This document shows, one piece after another, positions 9,479 through 17,733 of a stretch of 60,079 bases of DNA. This DNA is from DASYQD01 sp036005845 (GTDB lineage: Bacteria; Acidobacteriota; Thermoanaerobaculia; Multivoradales; JAIOJS01). The stretch covers positions 1 through 60,079 of the forward strand of contig DASYQD010000145.1 of NCBI GenBank assembly GCA_036005845.1. The letters run 5' to 3'. Within the stretch, counting starts at the first letter, position 1. Every line of letters begins with the position of its first letter. The notes under the pieces are model-generated. The model was not told the DNA's origin and made no database searches. It saw nothing but the letters and a program-made list of their open reading frames with translations. The translations under genes and the position numbers were made by a program.

Positions 9479-10512
9479 AGGGTTGCCTGACGAGGCTCGT
9501 CGTCTTCCTCCTGCTGGTGGCGGTGGTGAGCGCCATCGCGATGTTTTTCGGCTGGCAATGGCCGCGAGAGACCTGGGCTGCCCTACGCCAGCGGTCGGCG
9601 GGCGATGGGACCACGACTCCATCCGCGAGCAGCGGCGGCTACGTCTGTGAGGTCACGGATGACGCCCACGGCGCGGTGCCGAAGAAGGTCGTGCTGCTGG
9701 CGGCCGACGTGCCCGTCTTTGCCGCGCCCAGCGCCACGGCGGCGGCCGGCGAGCGGTTGAGCAACGAGCTCTTCGCGACGCTCTATGTGTTCGCGGAGCG
9801 CGAGTCGTTCGTGAAAGTCGGGCGGTCGCCGCACGAGCGCGCGACGCTCGGCTGGATCCGGACAGCCGACGTCCTCGCTTGGAATACGCGCGAAGGTCTG
9901 GACCCTGTGGTGCGGCAGAACCATCCGCTGCCGCTGTGGGACGCGCTCGAAGACGCGCGGAGCGGCCGGCCACACGATTACCTGACTGGCCTCGGCGGCC
10001 GCACTTCGCATCGCGTGCTCCGGATCCTCGGTCGGGACGGCGACGCCTTCCATGTCGCCATCCTCTACGACGAGCCGGGGCAGCGCTGGCACGCCACCGC
10101 GGCCTGGACGGGCACCCTCGACGTCGGTTTCGACGCCAAGCTCGTCTACTTCGTGACCAAGGCCGCGCTCGCGGACGACCAGGAAGGCCTCCAAGACGCC
10201 TGGTTCCGGATCGAGGCTGGCGACGCGGCGGATCATCCGCTGGTGCAGTTCATGCGCCGCGACCTCGGCATCCGATTTGGCCCCGGCGCCGACGCCGACA
10301 ATCCGACCATGCAGTGGCTGCAGGAGAAGGCGCGCGCGCTGCACGTGCCGATTGCCGCCTATGCGCTGACGCCCGCAGAGATGCGCCGCGACCTGATGAA
10401 CAAGGAGACCCAGATCGCCCGCCTCGCCGCGTTCCTGCGCGACGACTCGAACTGGGACGAGAACGGCGCCGGTTGGTTGCCGGCGGAGCTGGCGCCGCTG
10501 GGTGCGCGATGA
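9475..10512 (+). CDS. Membrane-anchored protein with SH3-like domain
   Basis: A 345-residue protein starting at a GTG that overlaps the preceding stop (GTGA). Residues about 5-25 (LTRLVVFLLLVAVVSAIAMF) form a single membrane anchor. A segment around residues 70-130 (VVLLAADVPVFAAPS through GWIRTADVLAW) looks like a bacterial SH3 fold, ending in the typical G-W-I sequence. The remainder (about 135-345) is not recognised; it contains a hydrophobic strand-rich region and a charged C-terminus. Bacterial SH3 domains often bind cell-wall or protein ligands, which would suit a partner of the fused synthase encoded just before, but this is inference. Confidence 0.75.
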   Translation: MKGCLTRLVVFLLLVAVVSAIAMFFGWQWPRETWAALRQRSAGDGTTTPSASSGGYVCEVTDDAHGAVPKKVVLLAADVPVFAAPSATAAAGERLSNELFATLYVFAERESFVKVGRSPHERATLGWIRTADVLAWNTREGLDPVVRQNHPLPLWDALEDARSGRPHDYLTGLGGRTSHRVLRILGRDGDAFHVAILYDEPGQRWHATAAWTGTLDVGFDAKLVYFVTKAALADDQEGLQDAWFRIEAGDAADHPLVQFMRRDLGIRFGPGADADNPTMQWLQEKARALHVPIAAYALTPAEMRRDLMNKETQIARLAAFLRDDSNWDENGAGWLPAELAPLGAR

Positions 10513-11258
10513 CAGCACTCTACGAGCTCCAGAGCGTCAGCAAGTTCTACCGCGACCCGCTCTATCGTGGCGACGACGCGACCCGGATCTATGCGCTACG
10601 CGACGTTGCGCTCACCATCGGCCGCGGCGAGCTGGTGGCGATCACGGGTCGCTCCGGCTCCGGCAAGTCGACGCTGCTTCACCTGTTGGCGGGTCTCGAC
10701 GTGCCGTCCACCCCGGCCTCCCACATCCTCCTGCGCCTGCCGTCAAGAACGTCCGCCGGCGGCGACGAGAAGGCCACCGCCGTGCGTATCGACAGCCTCT
10801 CCGAGGACCAGCGGGCGCGGCTGCGGGCGACCTCGATCGGTTTCGTCTTCCAGTCCTTCCAGTTGCTGCCGGCGTTGACGGCGTGGCAGAACGTCGCCTT
10901 GCCCCTGCTCTTCGTGGGCGTCGGCCCCGCCGAGCGCCGCGAGCGGGCACTGGATGCACTGGCGCGCACCGACCTGCTGCCGCGCGCCGGCCATCTGCCC
11001 GCCCAGCTCTCGGGCGGTGAGCAGCAGCGCGTGGCGCTGGCACGGGCAATGGTGTCGCGGCCGCCGGTGTTGCTGGCCGACGAACCCACCGGCAGCCTCG
11101 ACCGCGAGTCGTCAAGGATGGTGCTCGATCACCTCAAAGCATTGCACCGGCTCTACGGCACCACCGTGGTGCTGGTGACGCACGATCGGGCGACGGCGCG
11201 GCTCGCCGAGCGCCGAATCACCCTCGCCGATGGCCAGGTCGTGGGCAAGGCGAGGTAG
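10509..11258 (+). CDS. ABC transporter ATPase, LolD/MacB/FtsE type
   Basis: A 249-residue nucleotide-binding subunit. It has Walker A GRSGSGKST, a Q-loop (FVFQSFQLLP), the signature LSGGEQQRVALARA, Walker B VLLADEPTGSLD and the H-loop histidine in VLVTHD. A run of about 30 extra residues (from PSRTSAGGDEK to SLSEDQR) lies between Walker A and the Q-loop, slightly longer than usual. The ATG overlaps the upstream stop by four bases and the permease follows after a 4-base gap, so the two form one transporter. The type VII ABC family includes MacB, LolCDE and FtsEX, which transmit force across the membrane; the operon setting makes an FtsEX-like control of cell-wall enzymes attractive. Confidence 0.92.
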   Translation: MTALYELQSVSKFYRDPLYRGDDATRIYALRDVALTIGRGELVAITGRSGSGKSTLLHLLAGLDVPSTPASHILLRLPSRTSAGGDEKATAVRIDSLSEDQRARLRATSIGFVFQSFQLLPALTAWQNVALPLLFVGVGPAERRERALDALARTDLLPRAGHLPAQLSGGEQQRVALARAMVSRPPVLLADEPTGSLDRESSRMVLDHLKALHRLYGTTVVLVTHDRATARLAERRITLADGQVVGKAR

Positions 11259-11262
11259 ACCG

Positions 11263-12492
11263 ATGCGCTGGCGCGACCACTCTCAACACGTGCGCCAAAG
11301 CCTGCGCGCGTGGGTGTTCTTCACTGCCAACGTGGTGGCCATCGGCCTCGGCGCCTTCCTGTTGAGTGTGCTGCTCGCACTCTCCACCGGCATCGAGCGC
11401 GCCGTCGACCGGCTGACGACGTCACAGGCGTCGCCACTGCTGATCGAGGTACGGACGGCCACCGACGGCACCGGCGGCGCCCTCTCGCCGCGGGCGCTCG
11501 GCACGCTGCGCTCACTGCCGGGAGTGCGGCGGGTGGACCCGGTGGTGATGCCCATCTTTGCCGAGCTCTATCGCGACGCGCACCGCCACGTCTTCGTGTC
11601 GGTGATGAGCGTTGCGGACGCCGGTGACCCGGAGCTGGCGCGGCTGCGCTGGCTGGCTACCGCGCCGCGGGCACCGTCTGGCGGAGCGGGCAGCTTGGTG
11701 CTGCCCTTGGACGTCGCGCAGGCGGTCGGCTTCGGCGATTCTCGCAAGGTGCCGGGCCAGTCGGTCACGCTGCGGTTCGGCCGCACTCGCGGTGGCGGGG
11801 AGGAGACCCTCGACCTGCCGTTCGTGATCGCCGGCGTCGTTACCGAGACTCGCCTCAGCCGCTGCTTGGTCCCGGTGGGGACGATGACCCGGCTCGCCGC
11901 CTGGCATGCCCCTGGCGCCGGGCCCTGGACCGGCAAGGGCGGCGCCGGCATCGTCGACGCTGCGTTCGTCTACGTGCGCCGTCTAGCTGACGTCGAGCCG
12001 GTGCGGCGAGCGCTCGAAGGCCGGGGATTCCAGACCAAATCCGTCCTTGACAGCGTGAAGGACTACGGACAGATCCTGCTCGCGGTGCGCGTCGTGCTGG
12101 GCCTCATCGCCGGCATCGCCTTCCTTGCCGGGTCGGCGAGCATCTTCAGCGCCACTTACGCCTCGGTCCTGCGCCGCTACCGCGAGTTCGCGGTGTTTAA
12201 GGCGTACGGCGCTTCGCGGCGCGACCTCTACGCCATCGTGCTGGTCGAGAACGTCTTCACCGCGGCGGTGGCGGCGGTGGTCGGGTTCGCCGCCGCCGCT
12301 GTGGTGTGCTTCGCGCTCAACCGGTTGGCGACCGAGCGCCTGGGTGGCGACCTGGTGCCGATCGAGGCGCGGACGTTCCTGGTCGCGTTGGCCGTTGCCG
12401 TCGTCACCTGCATCCTGGCGAGCGTCGTTCCGGCGAAGCGAGCCGCGCAGTCGAGTGTGGTCGACGCCCTGGCTTCGACGAGGGAACGATGA
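11263..12492 (+). CDS. FtsX/MacB-like ABC permease
   Basis: A 409-residue permease with the type VII layout: one membrane segment near residues 18-45 (WVFFTANVVAIGLGAFLLSVLL), an extracytoplasmic domain of about 220 residues, then three membrane segments (about 270-395) with the cytoplasmic coupling region FAVFKAYGASRRDLYAIVLVEN that contacts the ATPase. The C-terminus ends in VPAKRAAQSSVVDALAS, typical of the family. It partners with the ATPase encoded immediately upstream. The start at 11263 was chosen because it follows the ATPase stop by four bases and lies just before the first membrane helix. Confidence 0.9.
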   Translation: MRWRDHSQHVRQSLRAWVFFTANVVAIGLGAFLLSVLLALSTGIERAVDRLTTSQASPLLIEVRTATDGTGGALSPRALGTLRSLPGVRRVDPVVMPIFAELYRDAHRHVFVSVMSVADAGDPELARLRWLATAPRAPSGGAGSLVLPLDVAQAVGFGDSRKVPGQSVTLRFGRTRGGGEETLDLPFVIAGVVTETRLSRCLVPVGTMTRLAAWHAPGAGPWTGKGGAGIVDAAFVYVRRLADVEPVRRALEGRGFQTKSVLDSVKDYGQILLAVRVVLGLIAGIAFLAGSASIFSATYASVLRRYREFAVFKAYGASRRDLYAIVLVENVFTAAVAAVVGFAAAAVVCFALNRLATERLGGDLVPIEARTFLVALAVAVVTCILASVVPAKRAAQSSVVDALASTRER

Positions 12493-13394
12493 ACGGTGAG
12501 GCGGCGACGAGTTCGGCGATGGCGCCGCGACGAGGGTCGGTAGCATTGCGGGCCTCCAATCGGCAGCTCTGGCTGGCGCTGCCGCTGGCGCTGGCGGTGC
12601 TGCCGCTGGCCTGGGCGCTGAGCGCCGGAGCCGCCTCCAGGGCACGGCCGGCGGTGCTGCTCGCGGTGCTCGGCACCGCTATCCTCGCCGCCGTGCTGAC
12701 GCGGCCGGTGTCGGCCGCCGGCCATCCCGCCGGCGTGCTGATCGTCGCGGCGCGCTCCTTCGCGGTCGTCATTCGGGCACTGGGAGTGGCGGCGGTGTGG
12801 AGCGCCATCCTCGCCACGCTGCTGGTGCTGACCGTGCTCTTCGCGCCGGGTTGGGTTCCCCAGCTCTACCTCGCTGCCGTTACCCACGCGGCGGTGGCGG
12901 CGACCCTGCAGGTGCTCACCATGCGGATGCCCTCGCGCGCCGTCCGCCACCTGCGCTGCACCGGGCTCGTCCGTTTGCCGTCCGCGGTGTCTGCCACCGC
13001 CGGGTGGAAGCACGTCGTCAGGGCCGTCGAGACGGCGCTCGAGGCCCGTCAGGAGCCGCTGCTGTTGACGATCGTCGACCGCGAGGGGTCGGCGGTCATG
13101 AGCGCCACCGAGGAGACGATCCAGGGCCCGTGCGAGCTCCGCGTCAGGGAAGGCGACTGGCTGCAATCGTTACTGGGGTTTCGGTGGGTTCACTACACGA
13201 TCGATCTCGTGCCGCCGGCGAAACCGACCGGCACCGAGGTCGACCTCGACGATCTGTGCACCGTGGTGCGCGAGGGTCGGCTGCGCGATTTCGTGCGCCT
13301 GGCGTCAGGGCGGACGATGAAACTGAGGAGGCGAGATGAGCATATGGAGCAAGGCGTGGGAAAGGATCAAGCAGCTCACGGGAGATGGTCCTGA
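12489..13394 (+). CDS. Four-TM membrane protein of unknown function
   Basis: A 301-residue protein whose ATG overlaps the permease stop (ATGA). Hydrophobic segments lie near residues 28-50, 56-75, 95-118 and 122-145, followed by a soluble C-terminal half. That half has a strand-rich pattern (EPLLLTIVDREGSAVMS, WVHYTIDLVPP) and ends in a basic tail. No family was recognised. The C-terminal 59 bases overlap the start of the GTPase-like gene, an unusually long overlap for this operon; no earlier stop exists in this frame. Confidence 0.75.
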   Translation: MNGEAATSSAMAPRRGSVALRASNRQLWLALPLALAVLPLAWALSAGAASRARPAVLLAVLGTAILAAVLTRPVSAAGHPAGVLIVAARSFAVVIRALGVAAVWSAILATLLVLTVLFAPGWVPQLYLAAVTHAAVAATLQVLTMRMPSRAVRHLRCTGLVRLPSAVSATAGWKHVVRAVETALEARQEPLLLTIVDREGSAVMSATEETIQGPCELRVREGDWLQSLLGFRWVHYTIDLVPPAKPTGTEVDLDDLCTVVREGRLRDFVRLASGRTMKLRRRDEHMEQGVGKDQAAHGRWS

Positions 13395-14298
13395 CAGTGC
13401 GGACTCGGTCTTCCTGCTCGGGCCGCGCAGCGCCGGCAAGACCGTTTTCCTGGCGTCGCTGTTCAACATCGAGGATTTGCGGCTCGAACGGATCAGCAAG
13501 GCCACGCAGGCTTGGAAAGAACAGACGATGAGCGTCTTCTTGGAGGGCGAGGTACCGAGGCGCACTGATTTCTTGACCGACTACAGTGCGGTCAACGATT
13601 TCAAGGACCAGGCGCGGCGCGATTGGCAGCGGCTGGCGAGCAGCACATCCGACCGCCACATGTTCCAGCGCATGATGCTCGACGTCACGGTGAGCTTTCC
13701 CCGCGAGTCGGGCAAGTACCGGGTCTGCCTTCCGGATCCCAGCGGCGAGATCTTCGTGCAGCCGAACCTGCTGGAGTTGGAGGGCTACTCGCAGTACCTG
13801 GAGGCCCTGGTGGGTGCCATGGGCTATGTTGTGATCGTGGGGGGCGGTCCGCGGGTATGCCAGGGTGAGTCGGGCCAGGAGGCCACCGCGGTGCTGAAGG
13901 TGCTGCACAAGCTCAGCGAGCATGCCGGCAACGCGAGCCACATCACGCGGCCGGTGGCGGTGGTGATGATGAAGATGGACCAACACATAGAGTGTTGCCT
14001 CGGTTGCCATGAGAAGACCGCGGCGGCGCGAACGTCCTGTCTGCGCGCGTCCGGCCTCGACAGCGAGCGCATGGCGACACTGTTCGGCACCTGGTTCCAT
14101 CGCGTGAACCTGTTGACCATCAAGGGCGTCGTCGCTCCGGAGAAGCTGCGCTTCTTCGGCATGAGCGCTTACGGCTTCGGCCCCGATGGCGAGGCGGCGT
14201 GCAAGTTGGCCGACAACGGCATCGACTTCGTTCCGACGCGCGGTGCGCGACCGGTCAACCTCATCGAACCTCTGAAGTGGGCCCTCGGCGTCGACTGA
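13336..14298 (+). CDS. P-loop GTPase-like protein (possible double-GTPase family)
   Basis: A 320-residue soluble protein. A clear P-loop, GPRSAGKT (residues 29-36), sits on a hydrophobic strand and is followed by VFLASLFN. A switch-II-like LPDPSGE has D134 and G137 in DxxG spacing, and VAVVMMKMDQH (K213, D215) occupies the place of the NKxD specificity motif, though without the asparagine. This spacing fits TRAFAC-type GTPases, particularly the bacterial families named double-GTPases that are encoded beside GTPase-associated proteins; the latter assignment is from memory of the family and less certain. The ATG has a strong Shine-Dalgarno (GAGGAGG, four bases away). A Cys-rich patch (ECCLGCHEK) lies near residue 220. 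The next gene overlaps by one base. Confidence 0.75.
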   Translation: MSIWSKAWERIKQLTGDGPDSADSVFLLGPRSAGKTVFLASLFNIEDLRLERISKATQAWKEQTMSVFLEGEVPRRTDFLTDYSAVNDFKDQARRDWQRLASSTSDRHMFQRMMLDVTVSFPRESGKYRVCLPDPSGEIFVQPNLLELEGYSQYLEALVGAMGYVVIVGGGPRVCQGESGQEATAVLKVLHKLSEHAGNASHITRPVAVVMMKMDQHIECCLGCHEKTAAARTSCLRASGLDSERMATLFGTWFHRVNLLTIKGVVAPEKLRFFGMSAYGFGPDGEAACKLADNGIDFVPTRGARPVNLIEPLKWALGVD

Positions 14299-16463
14299 TG
14301 CGCGTCACGGTTGCCCAGCACGTCCGCGGCGTGCTCGACGTCAAGGGCGACATCACTGGCATCCGCACGGTGGCGGAGAGCAGGTCATTCCCGGATCACC
14401 GCGAGCTGCAGGTGCGGCTGTCCGCCCTGGCAGCGCCGGACGAAGAGGGCCTGGCGTACCTGGGGATGGTTGCCGACCGGATGCTGTTCTGCCGGTTCGA
14501 GCCCTACGACGGCCCCGGTGGCCGCTACACCCAGGTCCGCGGCATGGCGGTCAGCGGCGTCAGCGCCTGCTCGTTCTGTCTGCGTGACCTGGCGACGAAG
14601 CTGCCCGCCAAGGAGTTCTACACCAGGGAGCGGGAGCTGGCGGACCACACCTTCGAGATCGAAGCGAGGCCGCCGCGGTGGGGCGAGCACTCGCTGCGCG
14701 ACGAGCTCGCCCCTCAGATCGTCGACCTGCTCGCCGGGTTCGTGACCGCTGGCCGGATTCTTCTCGAGACGCATGCCAAACGCGTGGCCGAGGCGGCTGG
14801 CTGCGTCCATGACGTTTGGTCGCTGTTGCCGCCGACGCTGCGCAACGGCGTGACCTTTACCGTCTGCGGCGAGCCGAAGAACTGGCCTGAATCGCCGCTG
14901 ATCCAGCTCACCACGAACCGCTATGTCGGGGACAACGACTTGTTCCGTGTGCACCAGTCGGGGGTCGCGCCGGCGGCGGCCGCGGTCGCCAGTAGCTTGG
15001 TCGGACTGCTCCGGAAAGGCCTCGACCTGAGCGCCCTGCACACCGAGGTCGATAGGGCGCTGAGCCCGCCGTACAGGCCCTCTCCCGCCGAGGCGCTCGC
15101 CGCGACGGCGGCCGTCGTCGACGAGTGGCAGACGTGGATCGGTTTGCGCGACGGCGGATTCGCGCTGCCGCCGTTGCGCGCTTATCTCGACAAGAGCGAG
15201 GAGTCGCGGGTAAGGCGGGTTGCCGACGCGATCGCCGACGGCGACGTGGCGCTGGCTGGCGTGATCCTCGGCAACCTACCGCCGGCCGCGATGCAGGCGG
15301 TGGGGGCCGCCCTCGTCAGGCGTCCGACCTTCAACGACGACCTGGTGGTGAAACTCGAGAAGTCGATGAAGGGCTTAGAAGCTCAGACCACCGACGTGTG
15401 GCGGGGTCTCGTCGGGCAGGTCGCTCGCGCCGCGCCGAAGGAAAAACCGGTGACGATCGAGCGCGTGTGGCGGTTGCTGAGACCGGAGCCACCCGTGGCC
15501 CTCGAGTCGCTCTTCTTGCGCTTCCGGCACGACTGCGGGGAGGCCGACGAGGATTTCGGCTGGTGGCGCTGGATCGACGAGAGCAATGCCGTTGATTCGA
15601 GCCGCGACTTCCGCGCCCACCTGCCCAAGTGCAAGCTGCCGCTGCGCTGGGCCTACTTGTTGGCGGCCGGCGAGCTCACGCCGGACGAGCAGAAGTTGCT
15701 GATGGCCGAGGCGTCGAATCCCGCCTCGGCGGATGCCGTGGCGCAGTTCCTCGAGGAGTGGCTGGAGGCCAAGCGGCCGATTCCGGCGGCCCGCCTGCAG
15801 CCGCGGGTGCCGCTATTCATCGCCGCGTTGCGCAAGTCGCAAGGCCGGCATCCGCAACTGGCCCGCACGGTGGCGCAGCTGTTCTCCAGCTTGCTCAAGA
15901 ATGACGAGCTGAATCTGGTGACAGAGCATCTCGCGGGGGCCGTCGACGAGCTCACGGCCATCACCATGCAGTTGTGTGAAGTCCGCCAGCTCGCCTTGCA
16001 GGCACTGCAGGGGCTGCAAGCCGTTCGCGACACCCAGGGTGTCGAAACCGCGGCCCGTTTGGTGCCGCTCGATCCCAGCCTGCTGCCGTTCCTGACCCTG
16101 CTGGCGATGGCAGGCAATGATCTCTCGCCCGCCGTGCTCGAGGTGCTGGGCGCGGCGCAAGCCCAGCTCGGCCAGCGGCTCGGTGCCGGCGAGGTCGAGC
16201 GCCTCGCCACCCGGATTGGCTTCCACTCCGCGGAGCAGGCGCTGGCCTATGCCTGGCTGATCGAGTGGCTGACGCAGCGCCCGGGAGCTGCCGGCGAGGT
16301 GATCGCCCAGTCCGGCCTGGAGCATCAGCATCAACACCTGCTGGAGCTGCTCGAGGGCATGATAGTCCGGTTGGCGGAAGGCTCGTCGCCGATCGACGAG
16401 CCCTCCGAGCGCCGCAGCGGCAAGGGCTGGAGCATCCCGGGATGGTTGATGGGCGATCGCTAG
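14298..16463 (+). CDS. Large GTPase-associated (GAP1-like) protein
   Basis: A 721-residue protein without signal peptide or obvious membrane segments. The first 130 or so residues (VTVAQHVRGVLDVKG, FPDHRELQVRLSALA, RMLFCRFEPYDGPGGRYTQ) resemble the N-terminal module of GTPase-associated protein 1, which is encoded next to bacterial double-GTPases; this match is by eye and moderate. The remaining 550 residues are mostly helical with repeated hydrophobic and charged heptads, as in alpha-solenoid scaffolds. The ATG overlaps the GTPase-like stop by one base (TGATG), so the pair is almost certainly co-translated and probably interacts. No enzymatic motif was seen. Confidence 0.65.
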   Translation: MRVTVAQHVRGVLDVKGDITGIRTVAESRSFPDHRELQVRLSALAAPDEEGLAYLGMVADRMLFCRFEPYDGPGGRYTQVRGMAVSGVSACSFCLRDLATKLPAKEFYTRERELADHTFEIEARPPRWGEHSLRDELAPQIVDLLAGFVTAGRILLETHAKRVAEAAGCVHDVWSLLPPTLRNGVTFTVCGEPKNWPESPLIQLTTNRYVGDNDLFRVHQSGVAPAAAAVASSLVGLLRKGLDLSALHTEVDRALSPPYRPSPAEALAATAAVVDEWQTWIGLRDGGFALPPLRAYLDKSEESRVRRVADAIADGDVALAGVILGNLPPAAMQAVGAALVRRPTFNDDLVVKLEKSMKGLEAQTTDVWRGLVGQVARAAPKEKPVTIERVWRLLRPEPPVALESLFLRFRHDCGEADEDFGWWRWIDESNAVDSSRDFRAHLPKCKLPLRWAYLLAAGELTPDEQKLLMAEASNPASADAVAQFLEEWLEAKRPIPAARLQPRVPLFIAALRKSQGRHPQLARTVAQLFSSLLKNDELNLVTEHLAGAVDELTAITMQLCEVRQLALQALQGLQAVRDTQGVETAARLVPLDPSLLPFLTLLAMAGNDLSPAVLEVLGAAQAQLGQRLGAGEVERLATRIGFHSAEQALAYAWLIEWLTQRPGAAGEVIAQSGLEHQHQHLLELLEGMIVRLAEGSSPIDEPSERRSGKGWSIPGWLMGDR

Positions 16464-17680
16464 CGGCGCTGGGCACGTTGGCGGCGGTCGCCCTCCTGAC
16501 GTGCCACTGCGCTCCGCCTCCGCGCCCACGGCAACCGGCGTCACAGCCGCCCCGCGTCAGCTACGAGCTGCCCCTGGATGGGGAGTTCACGGTCAGCTCG
16601 AGGCGACCGCTGGAGCTGTGGTTCGAGATGCCGACGCGGGCGACCCTGTTCCTGGACTTCGACTTGCCGCCGGGAAACGAATGCACCTATCTGCTCTCGG
16701 CGGGCGGCGAGGTGCACGAGACCGGTCACCTCACCGCGACGACGAGCGTGGGCTTTACGAACCTTCCGGCGGGTCGCTACCGACTGGAGGTGACGACCGC
16801 TGACGTTCTCTACACCTTCCGTTTGCGGGTCAGCACGCAGTCGAAGCAGACGCCACGGCCGTCACCGACGCCCTTGCCGTCGCCCGAGACCTCGCAGGGT
16901 TGCCCGCAACCGAGCGATGTTGGTTCGATCGTGTTGGGGCGACCGGTGAACGGCACCTTCGGCACCGAAGGAAAGAGTGCCCGCCAATGGCTGACGTTCT
17001 CCCTGCGCGGGCGCACCCCCGTGCACCTGTCGCTGACGATCTGGGATCGCCACCCCATGCGCCTGGTCCTTGCCAACGCCAGAGGCTGCACCCTGCGGGC
17101 CACGGCCAACATCGAGCGCACGGGCGCCATCGACACCACGCTCGCCAAGGGGGCCTACTTCATCCGCGTCTACACCAACACGCCTCGCCGCGAGGACGTG
17201 CACTTCACCGTCGCTCTGAGCGCGCGGCGGGAGGAAGCAGCGACGGAGCCACCCTCGCCGACACCACCGCCGCCGGCTCCCGCACCCGCGCCGTCGCGGT
17301 CGCCGCAACCGCCGCCGATCGCCGTCGTGACACCGCCGCCTCCGCCGCCTCCTCCTCTTCCCTCCCCGGTCTTGCGGTGCCGCGAGTTCGACGTCCAAGC
17401 AGGCGGGGAGTGGCTGGTGGTCGTCGACCCGATCGAGCCCAACGGGCCGCCCAACGGGCTCAGCGTCGTGGTCACCGGCAGCGCCGGGACGGCGCCGCAG
17501 CTGGCCGGGGAGCAGTACCAGCCGTGCCTGCTGACGCCGCGCTACCGGCTCAAGCCCGGACACTACCGAGCCTGTGTAGTCACCAGCGATCCGGTCGGCC
17601 ACCGGCCGGAAGTCGCGATCACCACCCGTTCGGCGGCCGAGCAGGCGCCCACTACCCGGGTCGTGCGCGATTGCGAGTAG
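16442..17680 (+). CDS. Probable lipoprotein with prepeptidase-like beta domains and a Pro-rich linker
   Basis: A 412-residue exported protein. The N-terminus (VDGRSLAALGTLAAVALLTC) is a signal peptide; a cysteine follows ALLT, giving an imperfect lipobox with Thr at -1. Three beta-rich modules follow: about 40-125, 150-255 (VNGTFGTEGKSARQWLTFSL, close to bacterial pre-peptidase C-terminal domains) and 320-400. A proline-rich linker (about residues 265-310) precedes the last. The start overlaps the GAP1-like gene by 22 bases. It closes the operon and would act at the outer membrane or in the periplasm, the compartment of the transpeptidase domain of the first gene product. Confidence 0.75.
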   Translation: MVDGRSLAALGTLAAVALLTCHCAPPPRPRQPASQPPRVSYELPLDGEFTVSSRRPLELWFEMPTRATLFLDFDLPPGNECTYLLSAGGEVHETGHLTATTSVGFTNLPAGRYRLEVTTADVLYTFRLRVSTQSKQTPRPSPTPLPSPETSQGCPQPSDVGSIVLGRPVNGTFGTEGKSARQWLTFSLRGRTPVHLSLTIWDRHPMRLVLANARGCTLRATANIERTGAIDTTLAKGAYFIRVYTNTPRREDVHFTVALSARREEAATEPPSPTPPPPAPAPAPSRSPQPPPIAVVTPPPPPPPPLPSPVLRCREFDVQAGGEWLVVVDPIEPNGPPNGLSVVVTGSAGTAPQLAGEQYQPCLLTPRYRLKPGHYRACVVTSDPVGHRPEVAITTRSAAEQAPTTRVVRDCE

Positions 17681-17702
17681 CACGGTCGACGGAGCCGCGC
17701 GA

Positions 17703-17733
17703 GCCGCCGGCCGGGGCGGTGCCCGCCGGCGGC
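17703..17733. terminator. Hairpin between convergent operons
   Basis: A perfect 9-base stem (17703-17711 with 17725-17733) and 13-base loop lies between the lipoprotein stop (17680) and the stop of the opposite-strand beta-barrel gene. There is no T-run on either side. Its place between two converging operons suggests a shared terminator. Confidence 0.5.
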
